64,000 nucleotides of DNA from Microbacterium sp. Marseille-Q6648 (GTDB lineage Bacteria; Actinomycetota; Actinomycetes; Actinomycetales; Microbacteriaceae): assembly GCF_943181415.1 (NCBI RefSeq), contig NZ_CALPBZ010000001.1, positions 744,001-808,000 of the forward strand, written 5' to 3'. Below, in pieces: positions 55,908 to 64,000 of the stretch. The translations under genes and the position numbers were made by a program. The stretch's first letter is position 1. Each line of letters opens with the position of its first letter. Below the pieces are notes generated by a model. It searched no databases and was not told where the DNA came from. It worked only from the letters and a program-made list of their open reading frames with translations.

Positions 55908-57092
55908 ATGACACTTTCTGCGCGCGCGTCCCGAGCCGAGGCGGCGATCGAGTCGGTGACGTCGTTCTTCGCCCGGATGCAGGCGCTCACCGATGTTCCG
56001 GATGCCGTCGATCTCACGTTCGGGAATCCGCACGAGATGCCGCTGCCCGGCCTCGCCGCGGCGATGAGCGCACAGCTCACTCCCCGTTCGGTCGACTGGT
56101 TCGCGTACACGGGCAGCCGGCGCGGCGCGCAGGAGACGATCGCCCAGGGCCTGCAGAGCGAGCTCGGTCTGCCGTTCGAGCCCGACGACATCGCCATGAC
56201 CCAGGGGGCGTTCGGGGCGATCTCGCTCGCCCTGGCCCTGCTCACCGACCCCGGCGATGAGGTGGTCGTGCCGGTGCCCGGCTGGTTCTGCTACGAGCCG
56301 ATGCTGCAGGTGCGCGACCTCACCCCCGTGCGGGCCGCGTTGACTCCGGACTCGTTCGATCTGGACGTCGACGCCATCGCCCGGGCCATCACCGACCGGA
56401 CCCGCGTCGTCGTCGTCAACTCGCCCGCGAATCCGACCGGGCGCGTGTATCCGAGATCCGCATGGGACGCCCTGGCCGACGTGCTCGAGTCGGCCTCCGC
56501 CGCGCATGGTCGACGCATCTGGCTGCTGTCGGATGAGCCGTACCGCCGCATCCGCTTCGACGGCATCGGCTTCACCAGCCCGGCAGGATCGTATCCCTGG
56601 ACGCTCATCGACTACAGCTACGGCAAGGTCCTGCTCGCGCCGGGCCAGCGGCTGGGGTATCTCGCTCTCTCACCTCTCCTCCCCGCCGACGACAAGGCAC
56701 CCCTCAGGGCTGCGCTGGTGCCGCTGGGGCTTGCCATCGGCTGGGGCTTCCCCGACGCGATCATGCAATACGCCGTCCCCGACCTCGAATCGCTCTCGCT
56801 CGACATGGAGGAGCTCACCCGCAAGCGCGACCGGGCGTACGGAGCTCTGGCCGATGCCGGCTTCACCATCACCCGGCCCGAGGGCACGTTCTATCTGTGG
56901 GGCCGGGCTCCCGGCGACGACGCGCGGGCCTTCTGCGATGCGGTCGCGGCCCGCGGGGTCCACATCATGCCCGGAACGCTGTTCGACACCCCGGAGTGCT
57001 TCCGGATCTCGCTCACCGCGACCATGCCCATGCTCGATCGCGCGATCCCGGTCCTGATCGACGTCGCTGCAGAGCACGCGGCAGCGCGCTGA
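55908..57092 (+). CDS. Class I/II PLP-dependent aminotransferase
   Basis: The 394-residue fold-type I enzyme starts at ATG 55908 with GGGAGACGAGG about 8 bases before it. The family motifs include N-S-P-A-N-P-T-G-R-V at about 170-179, L-S-D-E-P-Y-R-R-I (Asp for the PLP pyridine), and the PLP Lys in Y-S-Y-G-K-V-L-L-A-P-G-Q-R-L-G-Y (about 240-255). A C-terminal R-I-S-L-T-A segment has the substrate-carboxylate Arg. The amino donor is unknown. It precedes the P450 gene by 88 bases in the same direction. Confidence 0.87.
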   Translation: MTLSARASRAEAAIESVTSFFARMQALTDVPDAVDLTFGNPHEMPLPGLAAAMSAQLTPRSVDWFAYTGSRRGAQETIAQGLQSELGLPFEPDDIAMTQGAFGAISLALALLTDPGDEVVVPVPGWFCYEPMLQVRDLTPVRAALTPDSFDLDVDAIARAITDRTRVVVVNSPANPTGRVYPRSAWDALADVLESASAAHGRRIWLLSDEPYRRIRFDGIGFTSPAGSYPWTLIDYSYGKVLLAPGQRLGYLALSPLLPADDKAPLRAALVPLGLAIGWGFPDAIMQYAVPDLESLSLDMEELTRKRDRAYGALADAGFTITRPEGTFYLWGRAPGDDARAFCDAVAARGVHIMPGTLFDTPECFRISLTATMPMLDRAIPVLIDVAAEHAAAR

Positions 57093-57180
57093 CGCGTTTC
57101 CCGGCACGAGAGCTCTAGCACAGGGATCCCGTCGGCGCCTCCCCCTGTCGCCCGCCGGCGAGCGCTGTGACAGTGGATGG

Positions 57181-58482
57181 ATGCGCAATCCACTCCGCAC
57201 TGTTCTGAACGACGACTCCCTCAGTGTTCTCACTCGGGGGTACGACTTCGGCGCGCACATCTGGCGCCGCACCCAGGCGGGGGCCCGAGCCGTGCCCATG
57301 CGGCTCCTCGGCAAAGAGGCCCTGCTGGTTCGCGGCGTGGACGGCGTCGAGGTCTTCTACGACAGCGAGCGGATAGCCCGCCATGGTGCGATGCCGGCGC
57401 TCGTGCAGGAGACGCTCTTCGGGCACGGCTCGGTGCACAGCCTCGACGGTGACGAGCATCGCCATCGCAAGAGCGCCTTCATCGACGTGGCGTACGAGGA
57501 CGCACAGGTGGCACGACTGACGCCCCTCTTCGAGCGGGAGTGGCAGGTCGAACTCGACGCGTGGGCCGATGGCGGCGAGCGAACCGCCTACGACGCCGCG
57601 GTCGGTGCGTTCGGACGTGCGAGCATGCAGTGGGCCGGCCTTCCGGGTACGCCGGACGCGCAGACGCGCTGGGCGGCACGACTCGCGCAGATCGTCGACG
57701 GCTTCGGCGCGCCCTACTCCCCCGCCTACGTGATGGCCCAGCTGAACCGGCGCTGGTCGGATAACCACGCGCAGAAGCTGATCGAGGCCGCGAGGTCCGG
57801 GATGCTGCCCGCTGAAGCCGGGACGGCGCTGCACACCTGGTCGCATCACCGGGATCGCGAGGGTCAGCTGCTGCCCGCGCGTCTCGCCGGCATCGAGCTG
57901 CAGAACAGCATCCGACCGATGATCGCGGTCGCGCGCTTCGTCGCGTTCGCCGCCAAGGAGCTGCACGATCGGCCGGAGTGGCGTGAACGGATCGCGGCGG
58001 AGTCCGCCGAGCGCGGGGTGCTCACTGACGGGCCGCTTGCGACGGCGTTCGCCCAGGAGATCCGGAGGACGGCCCCCTTCGTCCCGATGCTCCCGGGCAC
58101 GGCCCTCGTCGACATCGCGCTGGACGGCGAGCGGGTGAGCGCGGGTGGCCGGGTGGTGCTCGACATCCAGGCGACCAACACCGACGACCACGCGTGGGAC
58201 CGCCCGGAGGAGTTCCGGCCCGAGCGCTTCGAAGGTGTCGAGGACTACGAGGCGCTGGCGGCATTCGTGCCCCATGGCGGTGCGACGGTGGCCCGGGGAC
58301 ATCGCTGCCCGGGCGAGAAGCTCGCGATCGCGGGCCTTGCGACCGCGATCGCGGCCCTCAGCGGCCCGCGAGTGACGATCCTCGGCTCCGGACTCGAGGT
58401 GAACCGTCGCCGCCTGCCCACCATGCCGGCCTCGGGCGGGCAGGTACGGGCCGCGTCGCGGACCCGGTGCCCGATCCACTGA
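57181..58482 (+). CDS. CYP152-type fatty-acid peroxygenase cytochrome P450
   Basis: The 433-residue P450 has the heme ligand Cys376 in A-R-G-H-R-C-P-G-E-K. Instead of the usual I-helix acid-alcohol pair it carries N-S-I-R-P-M-I-A-V-A-R-F, with Arg245 and Pro246 matching the fatty-acid carboxylate-binding Arg-Pro of P450-BS-beta. That is the mark of CYP152 enzymes, which use hydrogen peroxide to hydroxylate (alpha or beta) or decarboxylate fatty acids and need no redox partner. None is encoded nearby. The E-F-R-P-E-R-F motif is also present. The regioselectivity cannot be predicted. Confidence 0.9.
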   Translation: MRNPLRTVLNDDSLSVLTRGYDFGAHIWRRTQAGARAVPMRLLGKEALLVRGVDGVEVFYDSERIARHGAMPALVQETLFGHGSVHSLDGDEHRHRKSAFIDVAYEDAQVARLTPLFEREWQVELDAWADGGERTAYDAAVGAFGRASMQWAGLPGTPDAQTRWAARLAQIVDGFGAPYSPAYVMAQLNRRWSDNHAQKLIEAARSGMLPAEAGTALHTWSHHRDREGQLLPARLAGIELQNSIRPMIAVARFVAFAAKELHDRPEWRERIAAESAERGVLTDGPLATAFAQEIRRTAPFVPMLPGTALVDIALDGERVSAGGRVVLDIQATNTDDHAWDRPEEFRPERFEGVEDYEALAAFVPHGGATVARGHRCPGEKLAIAGLATAIAALSGPRVTILGSGLEVNRRRLPTMPASGGQVRAASRTRCPIH

Positions 58483-58564
58483 GTCTCCGCGCCGGCGGCA
58501 TTCTCGCTCCGCACTGTGGGCGTAGCCCGGGTTCGATGTCGGACCCCCTCGGCACAATGGGAGT

Positions 58565-60043
58565 ATGACCAGCACCGCCGATCCCGCCGACGCAGCAGTC
58601 GCGCAGCTCGACGGGGTCGTGGCCGAGGTCGTGCTGATACGCGAGCAGATCGCGCGTCTCCAGGCGCGAGAAGCGAGGACTCTCGCACGTGCATCTCGTG
58701 TTGCTGCGGAATGGGCGGACGCCGGTACGACCGTCTCGGACGCCGAGCTCGCCCACCGGACGGTCGCCGCCGAGGTGGCGTCCGCGCTGCGCGTCTCCGA
58801 CCGCACGGTGCAACGGCAACTCGCCGAGGCGGAACAGCTCGTGGCGGACTTTCCCGCGACCCTCGAGTCCCTCGAGAAGGGGCGGATCTCGCTCACTCAT
58901 GCGCGGGTGATCGTCGATGCCGGCAGTCGCATCGACGAGCCGGAGCTTCGGGCGGAGTACCAGAACAGCGTGCTCGCCTATGCCGAGGCCGAGTCGGCGT
59001 CGAGGCTTCGGCCGATCGCTCGCCGCCGCGCGCAGTGGTTCCTCAACGAGACCATCCAGGTCCGCCACGCCGCTGCCGCGGCGCACCGCGCGGTACGCGT
59101 CATCGACCTGGATGACGGGATGTCCGAACTGCGAGCACCGCTGCCCTCCGTGCTGGCCCAGGGCATCCTCGACAGACTGACCCGAATGGGAAGAGAGGTC
59201 GCGGATGCCGAGGCGCAGACGATCCGCGATGCCAAGGTGACCGCGCGCGAGGCCGAGCGCGACGCCGATCGGTTGGCCAAGCTGATCGAGGTGCATGGCG
59301 CTGGCGCCGACGCTGACCTGCCGATGTCGACGGATGCCGAGCCGGCGTGCCGGGCGCAGGCTGACGAGGCTCGTGAGCGAGCCCGCACAGCCCGCGCGCA
59401 CGCAGACCACCTCGTCGCAACCCGCCGCTCCCTCGATGAGATCCGCGCCGACATCCTCGCCGACCTGTTGCTGGCGAGCGACCCTCAGGGCCACGTCGGG
59501 CGGACGAAGACGGGTCTGGGCGCCATCGCCGCCTCCGTCCAGGTGACGGTGCCGGTCCTCTCCCTGCTGGACTCCCCCGTCGACGACCCGTTCGATGCGA
59601 TCACCCTCACCGGGTACGGCCCCATCGACCCCGCCACGGCGCGCGAGCTCGCCGCAGGGGCGCCGGGTTGGGATCGCATCCTCACCCATCCGATCTCCAG
59701 CGCGGTGCTCGCGGTCGATCGATACAAGCCGACGAAGAAGATGCGTCGCCATCTCGCCGTGCGAGATCAGCACTGCCGTTTTCCCGGATGCCGGCAGCCC
59801 ACCGCTCGGAGTGATGTCGACCATACGATCGACCACGCTCTCGGCGGGCCGACCGAGCACACGAACCTGGCACACCTCTGCCGACGACATCACGTGCTGA
59901 AACACCACTCGACGTGGTCCGTGAAGCAACTGAGCGGTGGCGTTCTGGAGTGGACGAGTCCGACCGGCCGCTGCTACCCCGACCACTCCGCCGCCGGGGT
60001 GCACTTCGCCACCGACGCCGAATTCGACCCGGCTCCGTTCTGA
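58565..60043 (+). CDS. DUF222 / HNH endonuclease-domain protein (13E12 family)
   Basis: The 492-residue protein has the helical DUF222 region at about 10-330 and an HNH domain at the end: D-Q-H-C-R-F-P-G-C-R, then D-V-D-H-T-I-D-H-A-L-G-G, and N-L-A-H-L-C-R-R-H-H. The Cys pairs bind a structural metal; the nuclease His lies in the D-H segment. This family (the 13E12 repeat family of mycobacteria) is often present in many copies in actinobacterial genomes and may be mobile or self-splicing-associated, but the function is unclear. Confidence 0.9.
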   Translation: MTSTADPADAAVAQLDGVVAEVVLIREQIARLQAREARTLARASRVAAEWADAGTTVSDAELAHRTVAAEVASALRVSDRTVQRQLAEAEQLVADFPATLESLEKGRISLTHARVIVDAGSRIDEPELRAEYQNSVLAYAEAESASRLRPIARRRAQWFLNETIQVRHAAAAAHRAVRVIDLDDGMSELRAPLPSVLAQGILDRLTRMGREVADAEAQTIRDAKVTAREAERDADRLAKLIEVHGAGADADLPMSTDAEPACRAQADEARERARTARAHADHLVATRRSLDEIRADILADLLLASDPQGHVGRTKTGLGAIAASVQVTVPVLSLLDSPVDDPFDAITLTGYGPIDPATARELAAGAPGWDRILTHPISSAVLAVDRYKPTKKMRRHLAVRDQHCRFPGCRQPTARSDVDHTIDHALGGPTEHTNLAHLCRRHHVLKHHSTWSVKQLSGGVLEWTSPTGRCYPDHSAAGVHFATDAEFDPAPF

Positions 60044-60118
60044 CCCGGTGTGCGCACCCTCGACATGCCCTCCGTTCCGCTGCTGATCGCTAGGACGTCG
60101 AGGCTGAGCGGCACTCGG

Positions 60119-60295
60119 CTAGGCCGCAGGCCCGCCGTCGATGTCTGCGCGCCGTGCTTCGAGCCAGGCCGTGTGCGCTTTGAGTGCGTGGAGTACAGCC
60201 GACCGGACGACGACGTAAAGGGCGAGGAGCACGATGACGAGGCCGACCCCGTAGGTCAAGAGAAGAACGATCCAGCCGTTGACGTTCGCAAACAT
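60119..60295 (-). CDS. Single-pass small membrane protein, unknown
   Basis: The 58-residue protein starts M-F-A-N-V-N-G-W and has one predicted helix at about 8-30 (I-V-L-L-L-T-Y-G-V-G-L-V-I-V-L-L), then an Arg/Ala-rich helix ending in A-D-I-D-G-G-P-A-A. A GGAGG element lies only one base ahead of the ATG, which is unusually close. No family is recognised. It lies 75 bases after the convergent HNH gene. Confidence 0.5.
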   Translation of the reverse strand: MFANVNGWIVLLLTYGVGLVIVLLALYVVVRSAVLHALKAHTAWLEARRADIDGGPAA

Positions 60296-60644
60296 GCCTC
60301 CGACAGTATCGACGAAAGAGCATCGCCTGCTGCTCGTGCAGCCGCTCGAGTTCTGCCGATAGGGCACCGATCCGGTTCAGCACCCCGCGCTCACTCGTCG
60401 GCCAGTCGCTTGGCTGCTCTGGCAGAAGCCGCATCTGGCGCCCGCGGCGCAAAGTCGACTCGCGCGCGCTCCAGTGGTTGACAAGGCAGCGGTGTTGCAG
60501 TTGGCGGACGCGCATCGGGTATTCGAGCGTGCGGGTCATGCGTGCGACCGGCGCGCGGCGGTCGCGGTCGACGGCCCCGACGCATAACCGCGCGCGCAAA
60601 GCGACCGACTTTCGGTCGTGGGCTCGCCGCCGTCGAACTCTCGG
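60296..60644. other. Intergenic stretch without a recognisable gene
   Basis: Short Arg-rich open frames run across both strands here, but none has a domain, a good ribosome binding site or a plausible composition. No tRNA, repeat or strong terminator was found. It separates the core-like block from the accessory genes at the right end. Confidence 0.4.
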
Positions 60645-61172
60645 CTAGATAGCCGGCGGCGCGCTGAGCCGAGACACAATGACGTTCGCAACCTGCTGCA
60701 TCGACGCGCGGGCGTCCATTCGCAGGTGCACGTCACCCCACGGCTCGAACGACGCGCGACGAGTCCTCACGTCATCCCAGGTCGGCTCAAGAACGTTCGT
60801 AAGGTTTCGACGTCGACCTTCCAGCCGACGGCGATGTTCCACCTCGTCGTCCAAGACGAGGAGAACGAACATCAGCGGGACCCCCGCGCTGCCGGACGCG
60901 CGACGCCACGTATCGCGCGCGGGCTCGCTGTCGTTCACGGCATCGACCACGACGATGCGCCCCAGAGCCAAATTCTGCTCGGTCGCGGCGCGCACCGCTT
61001 CGTACGCGGCGACACCAGTCGTCCACGAACGCGGGAAGCCGGCGCCGAGAAGCGCATCCTCGACGGTGTCGATTGAAAGGTGGACCGCTTCGGTGTTGCG
61101 AGCAACCTCGGCGGCGACGGCAGTCTTGCCCGTGCCAGGCAGTCCGGAGATCACAACAAGCATGAAGCCCAT
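60645..61172 (-). CDS. P-loop nucleotide kinase / AAA-like ATPase
   Basis: The 175-residue protein has Walker A G-L-P-G-T-G-K-T at about residues 10-17 and a likely Walker B-type V-V-V-D-A-V-N-D at about 73-80, followed by a second half rich in Arg (E-H-R-R-R-L-E-G-R-R-R). The organisation is that of small cytosolic kinases (gluconate-, shikimate- or zeta-toxin-like). The phosphoryl acceptor cannot be read. A start at 61163 (three residues later) is equally possible. Confidence 0.75.
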   Translation of the reverse strand: MGFMLVVISGLPGTGKTAVAAEVARNTEAVHLSIDTVEDALLGAGFPRSWTTGVAAYEAVRAATEQNLALGRIVVVDAVNDSEPARDTWRRASGSAGVPLMFVLLVLDDEVEHRRRLEGRRRNLTNVLEPTWDDVRTRRASFEPWGDVHLRMDARASMQQVANVIVSRLSAPPAI

Positions 61173-61348
61173 TGTCCGACGTGGCGAACCGCATTGGCGG
61201 GCGAGGTTCCCGTCTATGGGCAGGAATCGAGGTATTCCGCGAACGGCTCTCCGGCGTACACGATGGCGTCGGCGACAGTCGTGAAGCCCCATCGTTGCCA
61301 CGGTCCAAGGCATCCCCGTGCGAAGTCCACCCAAATCTCAGCATCTCG

Positions 61349-61905
61349 TTAAAGGTCGCCCGGCGCGTTGGATGCCACGCGCGTGAGGAAATCCCGCCAG
61401 ACGCGGATGATCCAGTGCCGGTCATCATATGGAAGGCGAACATCGACGGCGGGTGTTCCGTAGTCAACGCCCACCAGATGCAAGCCGATAGGGTCAGCGC
61501 CGGAGAAATCGACGTCACTGAGTGCCCAGGAACCAGCCCCCTCTTCGACGCGGCGCGCACCGATGGTGAGGTTGGCGACGCGCCCGGCGAAGCGCACCCG
61601 GGTGAGATCGCACCGGCCGAGGTCGGTGGCGCCGAACTTCGCGCGACTCAGGTCGACGTCTATCAGCTCCACGTCGCCCATCTCGATGCGATGCCACCGC
61701 TATCGCGTGTGCCCGCCCACTCGCCGTCGCGCGCGGTGACCCGCTCCAGCATCGAATCGTGCGTCGCAGCCAACAGCTCCACCTGCTCACCTGCAGGCCC
61801 CGGAGATCCACGCGACCTTCCACACGGCCGAACGGACCTCTCAACGGGCCCCATCCGCACGCGCTCAGACGCGGTCGCCAGGTACGGCTCCCGTGCCAAG
61901 AGCGG
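61349..61905 (-). pseudogene. Decayed pentapeptide-repeat protein gene
   Basis: The open 3' frame (61349-61681) encodes pentapeptide-like repeats, M-G-D-V-E-L-I-D-V-D-L-S-R-A-K-F and C-D-L-T-R-V-R-F-A-G. Upstream, matching sequence jumps between frames: one gives V-E-G-R-V-D-L-R-G-L-Q and another V-E-L-L-A-A-T-H-D-S-M-L-E-R-V, with a TAG just upstream of the last piece. This pattern fits one ancestral gene with at least two frameshifts. After its TAA the same frame reads on for about 45 codons (to 61214) with protein-like composition, including W-V-D-F-A-R-G and Y-A-G-E-P-F-A-E-Y-L, so the 3' end may also be damaged. Confidence 0.55.
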
Positions 61906-61957
61906 TCAAGGACCGTGATGCGTGCGCTCAGGACCTGCCGGCGGGCGGCACAGCCGC

Positions 61958-62794
61958 TCAGCGGAGGTCCTGAGCGTGGACCCTATCGGTTGTACCCCGG
62001 CGTTCGAGCAGTTCGATCCCGTCCTCGAGATAGTTGACGGCGCCCTCGAAGTGAGCAGTCATCTCCACAATGTCGGCGGACATCACGGCCTGGAATCCGG
62101 CGTGATCCGACCCGCGCAGTCGCGCATCACTCACCTGCCATAACGCGTGGCGGCGGCCGTGTGCCAACCCGCTCCCGCGCTGCCAGTAGACGACGAGTGC
62201 CTCCTGGCGGTCGGCGCGACGTTTCACGTACGCCTCCGCCTCCTCCAAGCGCTCAGTGATCGACGGCGCTACCAGACTCACCCCAACGTTCGCCGCCCGC
62301 TTGTCGCGCTCAGCTTCTAGCTTCAGCAGGAGCGGATCAGTGAGGGCCAGGCCTCGGTGCTTCTGTCCAGATCGCGTCGCCTCCAGCCTGCGGTGGTCCT
62401 TCAACGACTCCCGCGAGAGCTGAAGGGCACGAAGCACTCGAATGTCACGAGTAGGGGGGCCCATCAACCAGAGCGCAACCCCTGCGCACTCGATGGCGTT
62501 ACGCGTCAGGGAGTAACCCGCGAACGCAGGCAGAACTTCCGCCTTCACAACCACAGTTCGCAGCGCGTGTGCGTTGTCGGCAGCGACGGACAGGAGCCCC
62601 CTGGCCTGGTGGCTGACGGCATCGGTCAGCGATTCCTTGTCATCGCCCGCGAGCGCACTCCCCGGCAGCACCTTGAACTCGTTGAGTCGCGAGATCAACG
62701 GCTCAAGTCGTGCGTCCACGTCGAGAAAATAGTCCGCTGCGGCTTCCTTTCGGGAGTTGTTCTTGAACGCGTCGTCGGAGATGAGGGGCGGCAC
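61958..62794 (-). CDS. Hypothetical protein of 278 residues
   Basis: The product is largely alpha-helical with no membrane helix or signal. Possible landmarks are N-A-I-E-C-A-G-V-A-L-W-L at about 100-111, a coiled-coil-like charged region (L-E-A-E-R-D-K-R at about 155-162) and the G-S-G-L-A-H-G-R-R-H-A-L-W motif at about 207-219. The latter resembles the surface-exposed H-x-R-type motif of some helical HEPN-like proteins only loosely. No family is claimed. Codon use is somewhat less GC-biased than in the core genes, which suits an accessory gene. Confidence 0.65.
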   Translation of the reverse strand: MPPLISDDAFKNNSRKEAAADYFLDVDARLEPLISRLNEFKVLPGSALAGDDKESLTDAVSHQARGLLSVAADNAHALRTVVVKAEVLPAFAGYSLTRNAIECAGVALWLMGPPTRDIRVLRALQLSRESLKDHRRLEATRSGQKHRGLALTDPLLLKLEAERDKRAANVGVSLVAPSITERLEEAEAYVKRRADRQEALVVYWQRGSGLAHGRRHALWQVSDARLRGSDHAGFQAVMSADIVEMTAHFEGAVNYLEDGIELLERRGTTDRVHAQDLR

Positions 62795-62971
62795 GGACCA
62801 ACCGTAGCGGGCGGTCCACCCAGCGACGCTGAAGACCTACCCTCGCGAGCGTGCGAGTGCGGTGTGCTGCCGATCTGGGTGGATCGTGGCGTTGGCGGCG
62901 TGCGAACATCGGAACGAGCCCGTGCGTCGCCTGATGGGCGGCACAGGGTCGGCGAGCCCTACCATGGAGGC

Positions 62972-63775
62972 ATGGCAGGGGCGCTGGACATTCAGCTCGC
63001 GGTGGATCCGCGCGGCGTCACCCCTCGTGCGTACACCACGGCGCTCAGCGAGCTGACTCGATCGCTCGAGGAGCTGGACCGACTGTCGGCGCCGAATCCG
63101 AAGGATCGGGTCGCCTGGTACGTCTTCGACACCCGTTGGGCGGACGTTGGGCCGCGCGTACGCATTCGCCCGGATGTGACGTCGGGCACGCGGTCGACCG
63201 ATGAGCTGATGCGGCCGAGTCGCGCGCTCGTCAGCGGCGTACGTCAGCTCCGTTCGTCGACCGAGATCCCGCCTGACTTCACCGAGAGCGTCGTCTCGCG
63301 CGTCGTGAAGGTCGGCGCACTTACGAAGGCCCACGCTGGGGGTCTGCGAGGCGTGGACATCTCTGTCGACGCGGACTCCGCGCCGCCCACCGCGATCGAT
63401 GCCGTCGTGGAGGAAAACGCGGAGCGCGCGATCGCGCCGAAGTCCTTCGCCTACGGCTCGATCGCTGGCCGGTTGGACCTCATCAGCGCGCGCGGCCGGT
63501 CGACCCGGATCGGACTGGTGCCCGACTGGGGCTCCCCAATCACGTGTGTCGTCACTGCGCTCGACCGCGACCTGTACCTCCGCGCGTTCGACCGGCAGGT
63601 GCTGGTGGAGGGAGTCGTACGCAGGAACGGCAACGGCCAGGTGATCCGCATCGACGCGGACTCCCTCACAGTGTTGGAACCTGTCAAACCCGCAACCCTG
63701 GCTGATCTGCGAGGCGCTCTGCAGCCCACCGATCAGACCATCGCCGAGTTCATCGAGGAGCAGCGTGGTCGCTGA
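62972..63775 (+). CDS. Hypothetical protein paired with a PIN-domain protein
   Basis: The 267-residue protein starts at ATG 62972; GGAGG lies just before it. The sequence contains many beta-strand-like segments and no membrane helix, for example D-I-Q-L-A-V-D-P-R-G-V at the N-terminus, and a C-terminal part with L-D-R-D-L-Y-L-R-A-F-D-R-Q-V-L-V-E-G-V-V-R-R (about 205-225). Its end overlaps the PIN-gene start by 11 bases, so the two are co-translated. It takes the antitoxin position but is far larger than usual antitoxins. No known DNA-binding motif is recognised. Confidence 0.65.
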   Translation: MAGALDIQLAVDPRGVTPRAYTTALSELTRSLEELDRLSAPNPKDRVAWYVFDTRWADVGPRVRIRPDVTSGTRSTDELMRPSRALVSGVRQLRSSTEIPPDFTESVVSRVVKVGALTKAHAGGLRGVDISVDADSAPPTAIDAVVEENAERAIAPKSFAYGSIAGRLDLISARGRSTRIGLVPDWGSPITCVVTALDRDLYLRAFDRQVLVEGVVRRNGNGQVIRIDADSLTVLEPVKPATLADLRGALQPTDQTIAEFIEEQRGR

Positions 63776-64000
63776 CATCAAGCCCCGCGTGTACGCCGAC
63801 GCGGACGTCTTCCTGCATGTGCTTCTCGACCAGGAGCACGCCGAGATCTGCGGAAAGCTGCTCGCCGCGGCCGAGCGTGGAGACGTGCAGCTCGTCGCCT
63901 CCCGCCTCCTGCTCGTCGAGATCGCCGCGTACAAGGGCGACCGTCCCGGCAGGGAGCCGGCCGAGAAGCTGGTCGAGCGGTTCCTCGACACAACGGGTGC
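63765..64000 (+). CDS. PIN-domain protein (partial, cut by window edge)
   Basis: Seventy-eight codons are visible from a GTG that overlaps the preceding gene. The N-terminus reads V-Y-A-D-A-D-V-F-L-H-V-L-L-D, giving the first PIN acidic residue, and the conserved Glu appears in S-R-L-L-L-V-E-I-A-A-Y. PIN proteins are Mg-dependent ribonucleases and are commonly toxins of VapBC-type pairs. The second half with the remaining acidic residues lies outside the window, so catalytic completeness is not established. Confidence 0.72.
   Translation, partial: MVADIKPRVYADADVFLHVLLDQEHAEICGKLLAAAERGDVQLVASRLLLVEIAAYKGDRPGREPAEKLVERFLDTTG

Overview
The window looks like chromosome from a high-GC actinobacterium of the family Microbacteriaceae, most likely Microbacterium or a close relative. 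The basis is the very high GC, frequent GTG starts, leaderless-type promoters, the CsoR/CmtR/Csp metal genes, DUF6153 and DUF222-HNH families, and the close actinobacterial character of the core biosynthetic genes. No rRNA gene is present, so the genus is an inference.

Region 1 (1-12843) is a metal-resistance genomic island. A nearly unbroken minus-strand series (csp, membrane DUF305 protein, csoR, copZ, copA, DUF6153 protein, DUF305 lipoprotein, BNR-type lipoprotein, CopB-like ATPase, YHS protein, SHOCT protein) would sense copper (CsoR), buffer it (CopZ, Csp) and export it (two P1B ATPases). A plus-strand pair, a CmtR-type Cd/Pb sensor and a small CDF transporter, follows. A tyrosine integrase sits next to the 3' end of tRNA-Glu(CTC), which is the expected layout for a tRNA-integrated island. 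The left end lies outside the window.

Region 2 (12951-30600) is core metabolism: an MBL-fold hydrolase, the fructose PTS operon (fruR-fruK-fruA-ptsH, with tandem 20-bp operator repeats over its promoter), an APH-family kinase, tRNA-Gln, and a minus-strand group holding gltX, a methyltransferase, an MFS exporter, an FAH-family hydrolase, ilvE, leuB and a DHA2 drug exporter divergent from its TetR regulator. serA and two small membrane proteins follow.

Region 3 (30598-35458) is a SARP-nSTAND-WD40 regulator interrupted by one -1 frameshift and bracketed by two small lipoprotein genes. Its upstream region carries 11-bp-phased repeats typical of SARP binding sites.

Region 4 (35575-43032) holds ilvD-ilvB-ilvN-ilvC directly downstream of otsA-otsB (trehalose), closed by a strong terminator.

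Region 5 (43125-50230) has a PQQ-type sugar dehydrogenase lipoprotein and a ketone-body or 3-hydroxybutyrate degradation cluster (3-hydroxybutyrate dehydrogenase, CoA-transferase A and B, thiolase, alpha/beta hydrolase) around an IclR regulator, then tRNA-Lys.

Region 6 (50325-60295) contains a histidinol-phosphatase-like enzyme, a lipoprotein, a YihY membrane protein, a UbiB-family kinase, an aminotransferase, a CYP152-type fatty-acid peroxygenase P450 and a DUF222-HNH protein.

Region 7 (60645-64000) looks accessory: a P-loop kinase, a decayed pentapeptide-repeat gene, an unknown 278-residue protein, and a two-gene unit ending in a PIN-domain protein cut by the window edge.
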